28,128 nt of DNA, taken from IMG/VR virus record IMGVR_UViG_3300006735_000170, positions 1 through 28,128 of that record; one strand, written 5' to 3'. Shown in pieces: positions 1 through 8,323 of the stretch (positions are counted from its first letter, which is position 1; each line of letters opens with the position of its first letter). Position numbers and translations under genes: made by a program. This stretch comes from a virus. The notes below the pieces were generated by a model. It had not been told where the DNA came from and searched no databases. It saw nothing but the letters and a program-made list of their open reading frames with translations.

Positions 1-142
1 CACCCATACCACAAATAATAAACTTTTCCATTCTAGCAATTCTAGCTTCCATTCTATCTATTCTTTCAAATGTTTGTTTCTGCATATATCTACAAATTCT
101 TTCATGATGTTCTATTTTTTGTAATGCAGATTTCTTAGGCAT
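1..142 (-). CDS. Small coiled-coil protein, XhlA/holin-like, 3' end cut by window edge
   Basis: The start codon is at 142, overlapping the stop of the 968-residue gene by 8 bases. The frame stays open for 47 codons to the window edge, so the C-terminus is missing. The visible part begins MPKKSALQKIEHHERICRYM and continues as a charged helix with regularly spaced I/M/L (residues about 5-40), then turns hydrophobic at FIICGMG. A short N-terminal coiled coil followed by a C-terminal membrane segment is the layout of XhlA-type and related small phage membrane proteins, and I recall similar N-termini in marine phages. Holin is therefore an inference; the decisive membrane segment lies outside the window. 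It follows the internal virion protein genes. Confidence 0.6.
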   Translation of the reverse strand, partial: MPKKSALQKIEHHERICRYMQKQTFERIDRMEARIARMEKFIICGMG

Positions 143-3041
143 TCTGTCCCCTTCTAGTTGCAATTAATTGACCTAACTCATCTCTTGGAAACGCTGCTTG
201 ATAATCTTGGGGTGCTATTTGTGCTGTCATTTGCGGTGCTTGTTGAGCTACAGGTAATCCTGGTAATTTAGGCAGAGCAGCAGTAAGTGGGCCTTCGTCC
301 ATGGTCTCTAGTCCTCTAGCCATAACTTGTGCTTCATTTTCATTGACAGGTGCACCACCTATGATTGAAACAACGTCTTCCATTTCAGGTGGAGGAATAA
401 CTTTAGCTAAATCCTTTTCTGGTACTTCAGGAAATAATCTATCGTAATCTTCTTGATTCATATTTATATCTTTAGGTGGAGTAGAATCATATTGCGTATT
501 AATTAATCTTTCTAATAATTGTTGTGTGCCAACATCCTCGCCACCATAAACAATTGGATCATTTGGATATTCATTACCAAAAGTAGAAATCATATCAATG
601 ATAGCTCTGTTCATTAGAGGTAATGCAACACTTGGTAATTTACCTTCGTCTAAAAGTTCTAAATATGTTTTAAAAGTAGAACCTACTTTATCCATAACTT
701 TAGGAGATGATAAAATTCTGTTTGTTCTGTTCCCTAAAAACAACATCAAAGCTGTACCAGGTAAACCCATACCATACATAGCACCAGCAGCACCAATAGA
801 TCCTGGGCCAGTAAGTACAAGTCTTCTAGCTAAGAATGTAGATGCATTTGGAATATCATAACTGTTTAGAGCATCAACATAAGTTAATAACTCATCAATC
901 TTGTTAGTCATTTTTTTACCTGCTTGTTCTCCAAAGATCATATTAATTTTATTTTTGTATTCATTTGTAGGAAATACTAATCTTCTAAATTCATCAGGGT
1001 CAAATTTTAAATTACCATAATACGCAAAGTCTTGACCAATATCAGCACCTTTTTTTATTTGATCTAAGGTTCTTCCAGGTAACCTTTGTAATTCCATTTG
1101 TTTTTCTTTACCTAACATTTGTTCAATAAAGCTGTCATCTTGTGCAACTTTAAAAGATTTTTGATAAGAGTCTGCAAGATAAGAACTAAATAATCTTCTT
1201 AGAGAGTCATTACCTGGTTTAGTTCCTTTTTTAACAAATTCAAAAGTTTGTTTTTCTGGATTAAATCTATATACATCTGCTTCTACCAATTTTTGCAAAT
1301 CAGTTATAGCATCGTAACTTTGTCTACCTGCTCCTGATTGAAATACATTTTTAGAAATCATTTGAGCTAATTGATCTTTATTAATTCTACCTGATTCAAA
1401 AAAACCAGCTAACTGTTTGTCAGAAAATAAATTTTTATCAAAAGCTTTAGCAAATCTATTAGCAAGAGCCGTTTGAAAAGATACAATGTTAGTTTGGTAA
1501 AAATTGTTTGCATCTAGAAGTTGAGTTCTTAATCTTGTAATAGCTTCTTCGTTTAACTTCATACCTCTCGCACCTTCAATATCACCGACTTTTACTTTAG
1601 TTGGGTCTGCAGGTTGCAAAATATTGTTTGCTATGTTTGCATCTTGTGGTGGATATTTTAAAAATATTTCATCAGAAGGGTTTAGTTTTACTGAAGAAAA
1701 ATCTTTTTCTAAAGCTTTCTTCATATCTTTGTAAGTACCAATTAAAGGTAAATTTTTAGGTGAAGTTGCTACAGCTCTATTTAACATTATCTGTAATTCT
1801 AAAAATTCATTAGGTGATATCTTTCTGTTAGCTTTTATTAATGATTCATAAGCTTGTCTAAATCTACCGATCGGAGTTTGTAATAAATCATTATCTATTG
1901 TCATTTTAAATTCAGCTGGTGAAAAATTATTAGCTAATAAAGAATTATAATATTTTCTTGAGAAGTTTAAGTCTATCATCATAGGGTCTCCAAACTGTTT
2001 GGACATAGATCTAAAACTTTCATACATAGAATCAGATACTCCTCTGAATCTTACAAAGTTATCTGACATCTGTTTAGCAATATCATTTGAAACTGTGGCT
2101 AGTTCAGCCATATGCATATTAGGTTGTAAGTTAAAATTCTTTTCAAATGCTTGTGTAAATTCTCTATATCTTGATTCTTTAGCAGCTAATGCAGGATTAC
2201 CTACAAAAGGTAATTGACCAAAGACTTTATTAAATGCTTTAACAACTCTACCACCGATTGATGTAGGGTCTGCCATTTCTAAATAAGATGCTTCTAATCC
2301 ATTTTTTTCAGCAATAGCTTTTATAGTTTTAGCATAATCACCCTCTAATCCTAAAAACTTTCTTACTAAATAACCTGCACCAAATGCAGAAGGAGCTAAT
2401 AGTTCTGCACCTGCGTTCCAAGCAAGTCCAACAGCAAAATCATCAGCTGCTCTCATAAATGGGTTTTTATCTAAATCTTCCTTATAGCCTGAAGAAGTTA
2501 TACCTTCTTTAGCTCTTATAATATCATCAGCCACATCATAAGCTAAACCTCCTGCAGAATAACCTAATGATCCTGCTACCACTGGTCTTAAAATTGCAGA
2601 AACAGGTTCAGGTAGATTTTTAGCAGAGTTACTTAAATTTTTAAGAGTTGATGCAAATTGATTTGTGCTTTTTTTAGAAAATACTTGTTTAAGTTTACCA
2701 ATTTGACCTGAGTATTTTGTTGGATTAACTAATATTTGTGCTAACCTTTTTCGGTCCATCATTAATTGTGTAGCAAAAAACCCCATATCAAATATTGTTT
2801 TAACAGTATCTCTATTTAAGATATCTCCTGTTTTAGCTCTGATAGGGTCTTCTTGGTAAGACTTTTCTTTTGCTAGTTCATCAGCAACTTGAGTTTGTTT
2901 TTCTAAAATATCGGCTATTGGTTTTGTTTGGAGAACACCTTTCTTTTGTAGACCGTCTAATATTTGTAAACGATCTTTATCAAGAGCTCTTAAATCAAGT
3001 TGATTAGAATTAATTAAATCTGCTACTTCTTGTGGGGTCAT
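135..3041 (-). CDS. Very large internal virion (ejection) protein
   Basis: The 968-residue protein is the largest in the window and last in a run of four proteins expected inside the particle. Its start overlaps the previous stop as ATGA. It is mostly helical and charged, with several Gly/Ala-rich hydrophobic stretches (roughly residues 145-170, 200-235 and 745-775) and a Pro/Gln-rich C-terminus. I see no lytic transglycosylase or peptidase catalytic motif. Large helical proteins with membrane-compatible segments near the end of a podovirus structural operon commonly form the ejectosome that carries DNA across the cell envelope, as T7 gp16 and P22 gp16/gp20 do. The role is inferred from size, composition and position rather than a recognised domain. 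A tape-measure protein is less likely, because the window has no long-tail genes. Confidence 0.65.
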   Translation of the reverse strand: MTPQEVADLINSNQLDLRALDKDRLQILDGLQKKGVLQTKPIADILEKQTQVADELAKEKSYQEDPIRAKTGDILNRDTVKTIFDMGFFATQLMMDRKRLAQILVNPTKYSGQIGKLKQVFSKKSTNQFASTLKNLSNSAKNLPEPVSAILRPVVAGSLGYSAGGLAYDVADDIIRAKEGITSSGYKEDLDKNPFMRAADDFAVGLAWNAGAELLAPSAFGAGYLVRKFLGLEGDYAKTIKAIAEKNGLEASYLEMADPTSIGGRVVKAFNKVFGQLPFVGNPALAAKESRYREFTQAFEKNFNLQPNMHMAELATVSNDIAKQMSDNFVRFRGVSDSMYESFRSMSKQFGDPMMIDLNFSRKYYNSLLANNFSPAEFKMTIDNDLLQTPIGRFRQAYESLIKANRKISPNEFLELQIMLNRAVATSPKNLPLIGTYKDMKKALEKDFSSVKLNPSDEIFLKYPPQDANIANNILQPADPTKVKVGDIEGARGMKLNEEAITRLRTQLLDANNFYQTNIVSFQTALANRFAKAFDKNLFSDKQLAGFFESGRINKDQLAQMISKNVFQSGAGRQSYDAITDLQKLVEADVYRFNPEKQTFEFVKKGTKPGNDSLRRLFSSYLADSYQKSFKVAQDDSFIEQMLGKEKQMELQRLPGRTLDQIKKGADIGQDFAYYGNLKFDPDEFRRLVFPTNEYKNKINMIFGEQAGKKMTNKIDELLTYVDALNSYDIPNASTFLARRLVLTGPGSIGAAGAMYGMGLPGTALMLFLGNRTNRILSSPKVMDKVGSTFKTYLELLDEGKLPSVALPLMNRAIIDMISTFGNEYPNDPIVYGGEDVGTQQLLERLINTQYDSTPPKDINMNQEDYDRLFPEVPEKDLAKVIPPPEMEDVVSIIGGAPVNENEAQVMARGLETMDEGPLTAALPKLPGLPVAQQAPQMTAQIAPQDYQAAFPRDELGQLIATRRGQNA

Positions 3042-4918
3042 TCTTTAATAATTCCTTGTAAGTTATCTTTGTTAAACATTTTACCAAATGCATCTTGGTC
3101 TTGGTTATTATCAACATCAAAACCTCCAATAAATTTATTTATATTATCTTGATTTTTATCTATCATTTGTGAAGCAAAATCTTTATCAATAGCATCAAGC
3201 TCCATTGGATTATAATAGAAAACATCTTTCCATTGGTTTCTAATACCACCTAATCTATTTTTAAAAGTTTCATTAACTGTTTTATAAGCTGTTAAAATTT
3301 CTAATGGGTTTTGATCATAGAAAGGCACATAACCAACAGTACCGCCTAATCTTCTTTCAGCTCTTTCAATATCGGCTACAGCCAAACGGTCTTTATCTTT
3401 AAGTGTTTGTGCTAAAGCATAAGTAGACAATAGTTCTAATGTTTCTAACAGTGCTTGTGCTTGAATTTCTTCTGATGCAGAATCTAAATCTTGTGCTTTA
3501 TCTTCAATTTTTTTAAATATACCTTGAAGTTTTTTATCAACGCCATCTTCTACTTCACCAAATGATTTAAAATTTTGAAAATTAGTTTCTTCTCTATCTT
3601 TTAATTTTAAAATCGTTTCTTTATAACTTTTTGAACCTGTAGCAATATTTGCTAACTCACCAAATTTAAGTGTAAGTTTTTTCCAACCACCTTGTACCCC
3701 AATAAGATCTGGGTTTTCAGCGGCTACTTTAATAAATAAATTAGTATATAAATCACCTGATTTAACTGCTTTATATTCATTTAAAATCTTTGATTTATTA
3801 GCAACATTATCACCAATTGGAGCTTGGCCAATTACTTCACTTGGTTCTATTCTGATTTTTTCAGGTTTATTCCCTATCATTTCATAACCTATATAATATC
3901 CTTCTTCAGTTTGAGAGGCAGGTATAGGATCAGATATTTCACCGTTAGGTTTTTTATATCTTATTTTTATTGAGGGAGCTTTTATTTTTGTATCTTTTCT
4001 TTTTGCATTTGTTTCTAATAAAACTCTAGCTAAAGCTAACTCTTCTTTTTCTCTTTCTCGTTCAAGTGCAATTGCCATAGGAATTACGTTTTGACCTGCT
4101 TGACCAAGAACATCTAAAAATCCAGTGACACCTGGTTGCGTTGTTTTACCAGATAATAAGTTTGAAGCTAATTGCAGTAATAATAATTTACCTGATTTAT
4201 TATAACCTCTTTCACCCATAACTTGTTTTGCAGCATCCATGGCTGCAGATAATTCAGTCATTTTACCTTGTTTTCTTGCTTCTGATTCTATAGCATTAAA
4301 TACTTTTTCTGCGTTTTTAATGCTCTTTTTTTGATCATCTACTAAAGCTTTTGCTTCATTTTGATTTGTTTCTGGGTCTTTGTTTTCAGTTTCTTTAGGT
4401 ACTTTTTTTACAACTTTTGAACCGCCTTTCTCTATAACCTCAGGCCCTGTTTCTCTATCATCTACTTTGACTTCATTTTTAAATTTTTCAAATAACCTTT
4501 GTGTAAGTGGTGTATTAAGATTTAACTTCTTCGCTTCTTTAAGTAAATCTACAGTAGATGGACTATCTGGAATCTCATCATAGTCTTGTATACCTTGATA
4601 AGACCCTCGCACTTGTCTTTTCAACTCAGCTCTGTCCTTTACTGGTTGAGGTGTAAATGTATCTGCAATAGAATACATAATAGCAGGACCAGCAATAGGT
4701 AATGTATATGGATTAGTTAAACCCATTGCACCTAAAGTTCTTATAGGTAATTTTTTTGCAAACTGTGTATAAGTTTGTGGATTCTTAATGGTATTTAAAG
4801 CAGATATACCTGCTTGACTTAACCCAGCAGACGTAAATGGTGATTGAGGAACCATTCCACCGTTTTGCAGTTTAAGTATACCTTTTTTAAATAATTTTCT
4901 ATCTTTTAACTTTGACAT
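3038..4918 (-). CDS. Internal virion protein, helical, 626 aa
   Basis: The start at 4918 has a strong ribosome binding site (AGGAG) that lies inside a small hairpin overlapping the stop of the previous gene. The N-terminus is basic and contains LQNGGMVPQ, one of the double-glycine motifs shared with other proteins here. Residues about 190-320 are long charged helices around a hydrophobic patch (LLLLQLASNLLSGKT and following), an arrangement I associate with internal proteins of marine podoviruses. The rest is helical and rich in K, E and N. No enzymatic motif is visible. It ends in an ATGA overlap with the 968-residue gene, so the two are probably translated together and may sit in one core or ejectosome complex. 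Confidence 0.6.
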   Translation of the reverse strand: MSKLKDRKLFKKGILKLQNGGMVPQSPFTSAGLSQAGISALNTIKNPQTYTQFAKKLPIRTLGAMGLTNPYTLPIAGPAIMYSIADTFTPQPVKDRAELKRQVRGSYQGIQDYDEIPDSPSTVDLLKEAKKLNLNTPLTQRLFEKFKNEVKVDDRETGPEVIEKGGSKVVKKVPKETENKDPETNQNEAKALVDDQKKSIKNAEKVFNAIESEARKQGKMTELSAAMDAAKQVMGERGYNKSGKLLLLQLASNLLSGKTTQPGVTGFLDVLGQAGQNVIPMAIALEREREKEELALARVLLETNAKRKDTKIKAPSIKIRYKKPNGEISDPIPASQTEEGYYIGYEMIGNKPEKIRIEPSEVIGQAPIGDNVANKSKILNEYKAVKSGDLYTNLFIKVAAENPDLIGVQGGWKKLTLKFGELANIATGSKSYKETILKLKDREETNFQNFKSFGEVEDGVDKKLQGIFKKIEDKAQDLDSASEEIQAQALLETLELLSTYALAQTLKDKDRLAVADIERAERRLGGTVGYVPFYDQNPLEILTAYKTVNETFKNRLGGIRNQWKDVFYYNPMELDAIDKDFASQMIDKNQDNINKFIGGFDVDNNQDQDAFGKMFNKDNLQGIIKE

Positions 4919-4922
4919 TATT

Positions 4923-4936
4923 CTCCTAATTAGGAG
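4923..4936 (-). promoter_or_regulatory. Hairpin sequestering the ribosome binding site of the 626-aa gene
   Basis: On the minus strand CTCCTAATTAGGAG is a perfect 14-base palindrome. Its 3' half AGGAG is the ribosome binding site for the ATG at 4918, and its 5' half encodes the last residues of the 271-aa protein, whose TAG stop lies inside. A ribosome finishing the upstream gene would open it. Confidence 0.5.
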
Positions 4937-5741
4937 CTAACGCAGCATAAGCTCCTATACCAGTTCCTACTGCTTGAGCAAAAGGTGAAGCTTGTGGTGC
5001 GAAGCCCTGAGTTACTGTTGACTGTGTAGAAGGTGCTCCTCTTTGAATATCAGATACAAAAGACATTCTTTGGAAAGGATCGGTAATTGCCTGAACTTTA
5101 GTTTGTCTATCAGCTTCTAATTTAGCTTGTTCAATACCTCTTTCTAAACCACCTGCAGCAAATAAATTTTGTATGTCTCCTTGTTGTTGTCTCATTCTAG
5201 CATCAGCTGCGGCTAACCCAGTTTGTGCTTGTAGTTGTTGCCCTGCTTGAAATGCACCTAATGCACCTTGAAAAGCTCTACCTTGCGCCATACCTATTTC
5301 TGAAAGCCTTGCTCTTTCAGCTTCAGCTCTTTGCACTCCTTCTCTACCTCCTCCAAATGCTCCAGCAGAAATAGCTTGGTTTGCAATTCTTTGTTGACCA
5401 AGTTGAGCCTGTCTATTTATTTCATCAGTTATAAAAGATTGGTACGGATTTAAATATTGTTGAAACTGTTGAGAAGACGGATCTAACGCTGCAGCTTGTT
5501 CCGCTGCTTGTATGGAAGACAAACCTGCTCCTGTGGTTCTAGCTTGTGTAATACCTTGAGTCTCTGCTCCAGTTAAACCTGCAACTTGAAAACTAGGTAA
5601 TCCTAATGGTTTTTCAGCTAATTTTGCTGCAGCATCCATAAGTCCTAATCTTCTTGCTTCAATCTCTGGTGCTTCTCTAATTGTTTGTACGTTTGTAGTG
5701 TTAGCGGGTGCTCCGCCGCCACCTCCTCCACCTGATGACAT
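4926..5741 (-). CDS. Internal virion protein, Ala/Gln-rich, NPY...GAFGGGR family
   Basis: The 271-residue protein opens with seven glycines (residues 4-10), then becomes Ala/Gln-rich and helical. Two landmarks, NPYQ at 98-101 followed by a helix and GAFGGGRE at 127-134, are typical of a structural protein found beside internal core proteins in many podovirus-like genomes. The C-terminus ends in a small-residue segment (AVGTGIGAYAAL) that could insert in a membrane. The start is supported by a perfect AGGAGG at ideal spacing, which is formed by the final Gly-Gly codons of the preceding gene. The gap to that gene is one base. The virion or ejection role is inferred from family resemblance and neighbours. 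Confidence 0.65.
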   Translation of the reverse strand: MSSGGGGGGGAPANTTNVQTIREAPEIEARRLGLMDAAAKLAEKPLGLPSFQVAGLTGAETQGITQARTTGAGLSSIQAAEQAAALDPSSQQFQQYLNPYQSFITDEINRQAQLGQQRIANQAISAGAFGGGREGVQRAEAERARLSEIGMAQGRAFQGALGAFQAGQQLQAQTGLAAADARMRQQQGDIQNLFAAGGLERGIEQAKLEADRQTKVQAITDPFQRMSFVSDIQRGAPSTQSTVTQGFAPQASPFAQAVGTGIGAYAALAPN

Positions 5742-5742
5742 C

Positions 5743-6165
5743 TTATTTTCCTCCTAAAAATTTATCCATTTGAACATGTGAATATTCGTATCCTAATGGA
5801 GTTAGCATTTTTTTCCAACCTGGTCTGCCATAAATTTCTATTTTTTTACAATCAAAATTATTTGAAGCCCAGTTTTCAAATTCATTAATTTTGTCCACCC
5901 ATAGAGGTAAGTCATGTCCAGTTGCAATTCTCACTAAACCAATATTATAATTAGGTTGTTCCATAATCTGTGAAATACAGACACCATGTACATTGTCTTT
6001 TTTATCTGCAATAACCCATAGCTGTTCGACACCTTTTTTACAATTTTCTTTTACATCCGTATGGTCTCTAAAGTTATGATTTCTATCTAAAGCAGATTGT
6101 ACCTTATCCTTGACTAAAGGCCATATTTTATCAATCTCTTTTGGTTTAAATAATATTAAGTCCAC
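5743..6165 (-). CDS. GNAT-fold (acetyltransferase-like) phage protein
   Basis: The 140-residue protein starts with GTG in a TAGTG junction that overlaps the stop of the 460-residue gene by one base. The central strand pattern (LWVIADKKDNVHGVCIS) followed by a helix, then GRPGW at 113-117, LGYEY and a C-terminal K-F-L fits a GNAT acetyltransferase fold. I have seen this compact type beside phage internal protein genes. The usual acetyl-CoA loop (Q/R-x-x-G-x-G/A) is not clear, so activity is uncertain. Possible roles are acetylation of a virion protein or a structural role using the fold. Its last codons supply the ribosome binding site of the next gene, which indicates tight translational coupling with an internal protein. 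Confidence 0.6.
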   Translation of the reverse strand: MDLILFKPKEIDKIWPLVKDKVQSALDRNHNFRDHTDVKENCKKGVEQLWVIADKKDNVHGVCISQIMEQPNYNIGLVRIATGHDLPLWVDKINEFENWASNNFDCKKIEIYGRPGWKKMLTPLGYEYSHVQMDKFLGGK

Positions 6166-7547
6166 TAAACACTCCCTGCTATTTTTTCTAATTCACTCAT
6201 TTGTTTGTAAAAAAATTTAGCACCTAATTCTCTTTGTTCTTTTTTATTTTTACCTCCCATTGCTTTACCAGCACCTAATACTGATTTAGCTTTAGTAACA
6301 AATTCTCCATCTGCCAGTTGTGCTAACATAGTGTCTTTGTTTCCTGATCCTTTACCTGTTTCATCAGTTACCATTTTACCAGAAGTTCTTTTATAATTAG
6401 AAGTATCGTTTTCATCTCTTTTCAATTTCGAGGGTAATACATCTACTATATCACCTTTATTAAATTGTTGCATTCTTGGTTCGTTTGCTGCTCTTGATCT
6501 AAATGTATCCATCAAATCTTTTATTGCATCTGGTGTTGGAGGAGCTTCTGGAACTCTTACTTCTTCACCTCGGGGTGATGACATCAGACCCATAATACCT
6601 CCAATATCACCTACGTCCATTTCAGTTTCATTAGTCAATTTTATTAATTGTTCTTTTGCTTTTTGAACATCTGCAATTGTAATTCTATCTTTATCTCTCA
6701 TAGTAGTCGCATATTCAATGGCTGTTTTATCTGGGTCTTCTGCAAATTTCATTATAAAATCTTTTTTAATTCTTGCAGGCAATTTAATTTCTACTTTTTC
6801 AGATTCTGTAACTTCGCCACTTAGAGGTCTTGCTTTCATTGAAGCTTGCATCGTTCTCGGATCTTTAACAGATTCTTGAAATCTTTCCATTAAATTTGCA
6901 ACAATCCCTGGTCCGTCGGCCGTCTTCTGTTGTTCCATATCAAATTGTAACATCTCATCATCTGGTGACATCATATTTGCATCAGCAATACCACCTTCTT
7001 GCATACCTGAGTATGGAGACCCTTCAGGATATTTTTCGTAATCGGGTCCGTATTTTCCAGAGAGCGGTTGAAACATTTCAGGATCTGATGCATAAAATCT
7101 ATTGAAACCAGGATACTTTGGATCTGGTGGTGGAGTTGGATCAAATAACCCTGCTCCATAAGCAGCAGCTCCTAAACCAGCTGATCCTAAACCAACTCTA
7201 AATTTTGAAATGTCTCCACTTCCATCTGGTTTTAAAAATGGTTTTTCAATTGCACCTAATCCTCTTTCTAATTTTCCTAAAAACCCTGTTGACTTAGTTG
7301 TTTGATCTTTTGCTAATTCTTTAAGCATTTGTTTTTCAGCAGCTTTATTAACAGTGCCTGGCACAATTTGATCAGTTGCCATACTTGCTATACCTTCTGA
7401 TCCTCCTTTTGCCAAAGGTGAAGTAGGCCCCAAGGCATAAGATATAGCCGTGTCTCTAATTGTTGATTTTAAAAGGTCAGAACCTCTTTTACCTTGTAAT
7501 GCATTTATACCACCAGATATAAGTGCTGCCATTAAAACTGGATTCAT
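6165..7547 (-). CDS. Internal virion protein with C-terminal ADGEFV motif, 460 aa
   Basis: The ATG at 7547 follows AGGAG by about 11 bases. The N-terminal 40 residues are hydrophobic and small (MAALISGGINALQG), and a second Gly/Ala segment lies near residues 120-135 (VGLGSAGLGAAAYGAG). Then come a proline-rich stretch, the double-glycine motif MQEGGIAD, and a charged helical half. Near residue 411 it carries LAQLADGEFVTKAKSVLGAG. This "GEFV...A" signature occurs in many phage structural proteins thought to pack in the particle or act during ejection. It is the first gene after the glycosyltransferases and the first of the putative ejection group. The family is recognised only loosely; no catalytic residues are evident. 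Confidence 0.6.
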   Translation of the reverse strand: MNPVLMAALISGGINALQGKRGSDLLKSTIRDTAISYALGPTSPLAKGGSEGIASMATDQIVPGTVNKAAEKQMLKELAKDQTTKSTGFLGKLERGLGAIEKPFLKPDGSGDISKFRVGLGSAGLGAAAYGAGLFDPTPPPDPKYPGFNRFYASDPEMFQPLSGKYGPDYEKYPEGSPYSGMQEGGIADANMMSPDDEMLQFDMEQQKTADGPGIVANLMERFQESVKDPRTMQASMKARPLSGEVTESEKVEIKLPARIKKDFIMKFAEDPDKTAIEYATTMRDKDRITIADVQKAKEQLIKLTNETEMDVGDIGGIMGLMSSPRGEEVRVPEAPPTPDAIKDLMDTFRSRAANEPRMQQFNKGDIVDVLPSKLKRDENDTSNYKRTSGKMVTDETGKGSGNKDTMLAQLADGEFVTKAKSVLGAGKAMGGKNKKEQRELGAKFFYKQMSELEKIAGSV

Positions 7548-7563
7548 ATTTTATTAAGCTCCT

Positions 7564-7589
7564 GTAAATACGTATTTATGTAAATTTAC
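7564..7589. promoter_or_regulatory. Two adjacent AT-rich palindromes in an inter-gene gap
   Basis: TAAATACGTATTTA (7565-7578) and GTAAATTTAC (7580-7589) are perfect palindromes that share a TAAAT half-site, lying around the stop of the last glycosyltransferase. No GC stem plus T-run is present, so a classic terminator is unlikely; an operator or weak processing site is possible. Confidence 0.35.
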
Positions 7590-8323
7590 TCAATTTTAGC
7601 GCATTCGTCAATGAACTTGGCTTTAAAAGGATAGTTACCGTGGTGTGTTATTTCGGAGTTTATAAGCGCAAATATACGTCCTCCAGCCTTTCTAAAACGG
7701 TCACAGAACGCAAAATCTTCACCTATTATTTGTCCTGTTTCTTTAACAAACTCAGTATCCCAAAAGTTGTAAGAGTGTTTCATGTTTTTTTCTGTTTCAT
7801 TTATTAAATGATTTTGTCTTACTTTAAGTTCAGGATAGTAATTAATCATTCTTTCAAATGCTTCTCTTTTTATCAACATACAACCTGCAGGGCCTCGTTT
7901 TATTTCCATCCAACCATTAATACTCTCGAAGTTATCTTCATCCATTACTTTCATTGGAAAGTGAAAACCACCTTTATTCACAGGTATTTTATGTTTTTCG
8001 AATAATTCTTTTGATTTTTTCCAATCAATCCATTTCATAGGATATGGTATTAAAGTAACTTCCTCATCAGCCTCAACCATTTTAAATATATCTTGTTCAT
8101 TAAATTGAATATCAGTATCTACAAATAACATGTGAGTACAGTCCGAACTTAAAAACCCAGCAGTGCAACCATTTCTACCAAAAGTAACAATAGAACTTTT
8201 GTGTAAATGTAATGTAATACCAACTTTTCTTTTATGACATTCTGACTGTAGTGAAAAAACAGATCTCATATAGTGGATATCTACTAGACCTGTTGTTGGA
8301 GAAGCTAAATATAATTTAGTCAT
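7586..8323 (-). CDS. GT-A fold glycosyltransferase (paralogue 2)
   Basis: The 245-residue protein has GT-A landmarks. It has an N-terminal strand-helix region, LHLHKSS at 39-44, GRN at 49-51, and the metal/nucleotide-sugar motif DTD at 69-71 after a hydrophobic strand (HMLFV). It also has PAGCMLIKR at 145-153, GEDFAFC at 201-207 and a His at 227. The same landmarks recur in order in the adjacent 299-residue protein, so the pair looks like a tandem duplication. The likely activity is transfer of a sugar from an activated donor. The acceptor is unknown: a virion protein, phage DNA or host surface glycan are all possible. The start overlaps the upstream stop by 8 bases. Its stop lies just before a gap with two AT-rich palindromes. 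Confidence 0.75.
   Translation of the reverse strand: MTKLYLASPTTGLVDIHYMRSVFSLQSECHKRKVGITLHLHKSSIVTFGRNGCTAGFLSSDCTHMLFVDTDIQFNEQDIFKMVEADEEVTLIPYPMKWIDWKKSKELFEKHKIPVNKGGFHFPMKVMDEDNFESINGWMEIKRGPAGCMLIKREAFERMINYYPELKVRQNHLINETEKNMKHSYNFWDTEFVKETGQIIGEDFAFCDRFRKAGGRIFALINSEITHHGNYPFKAKFIDECAKIE

Noticed and set aside
6971-7159. 62-codon alternative minus-strand frame inside the 460-residue gene
   Set aside because: It is fully nested, has no family likeness, and the main frame is well supported.
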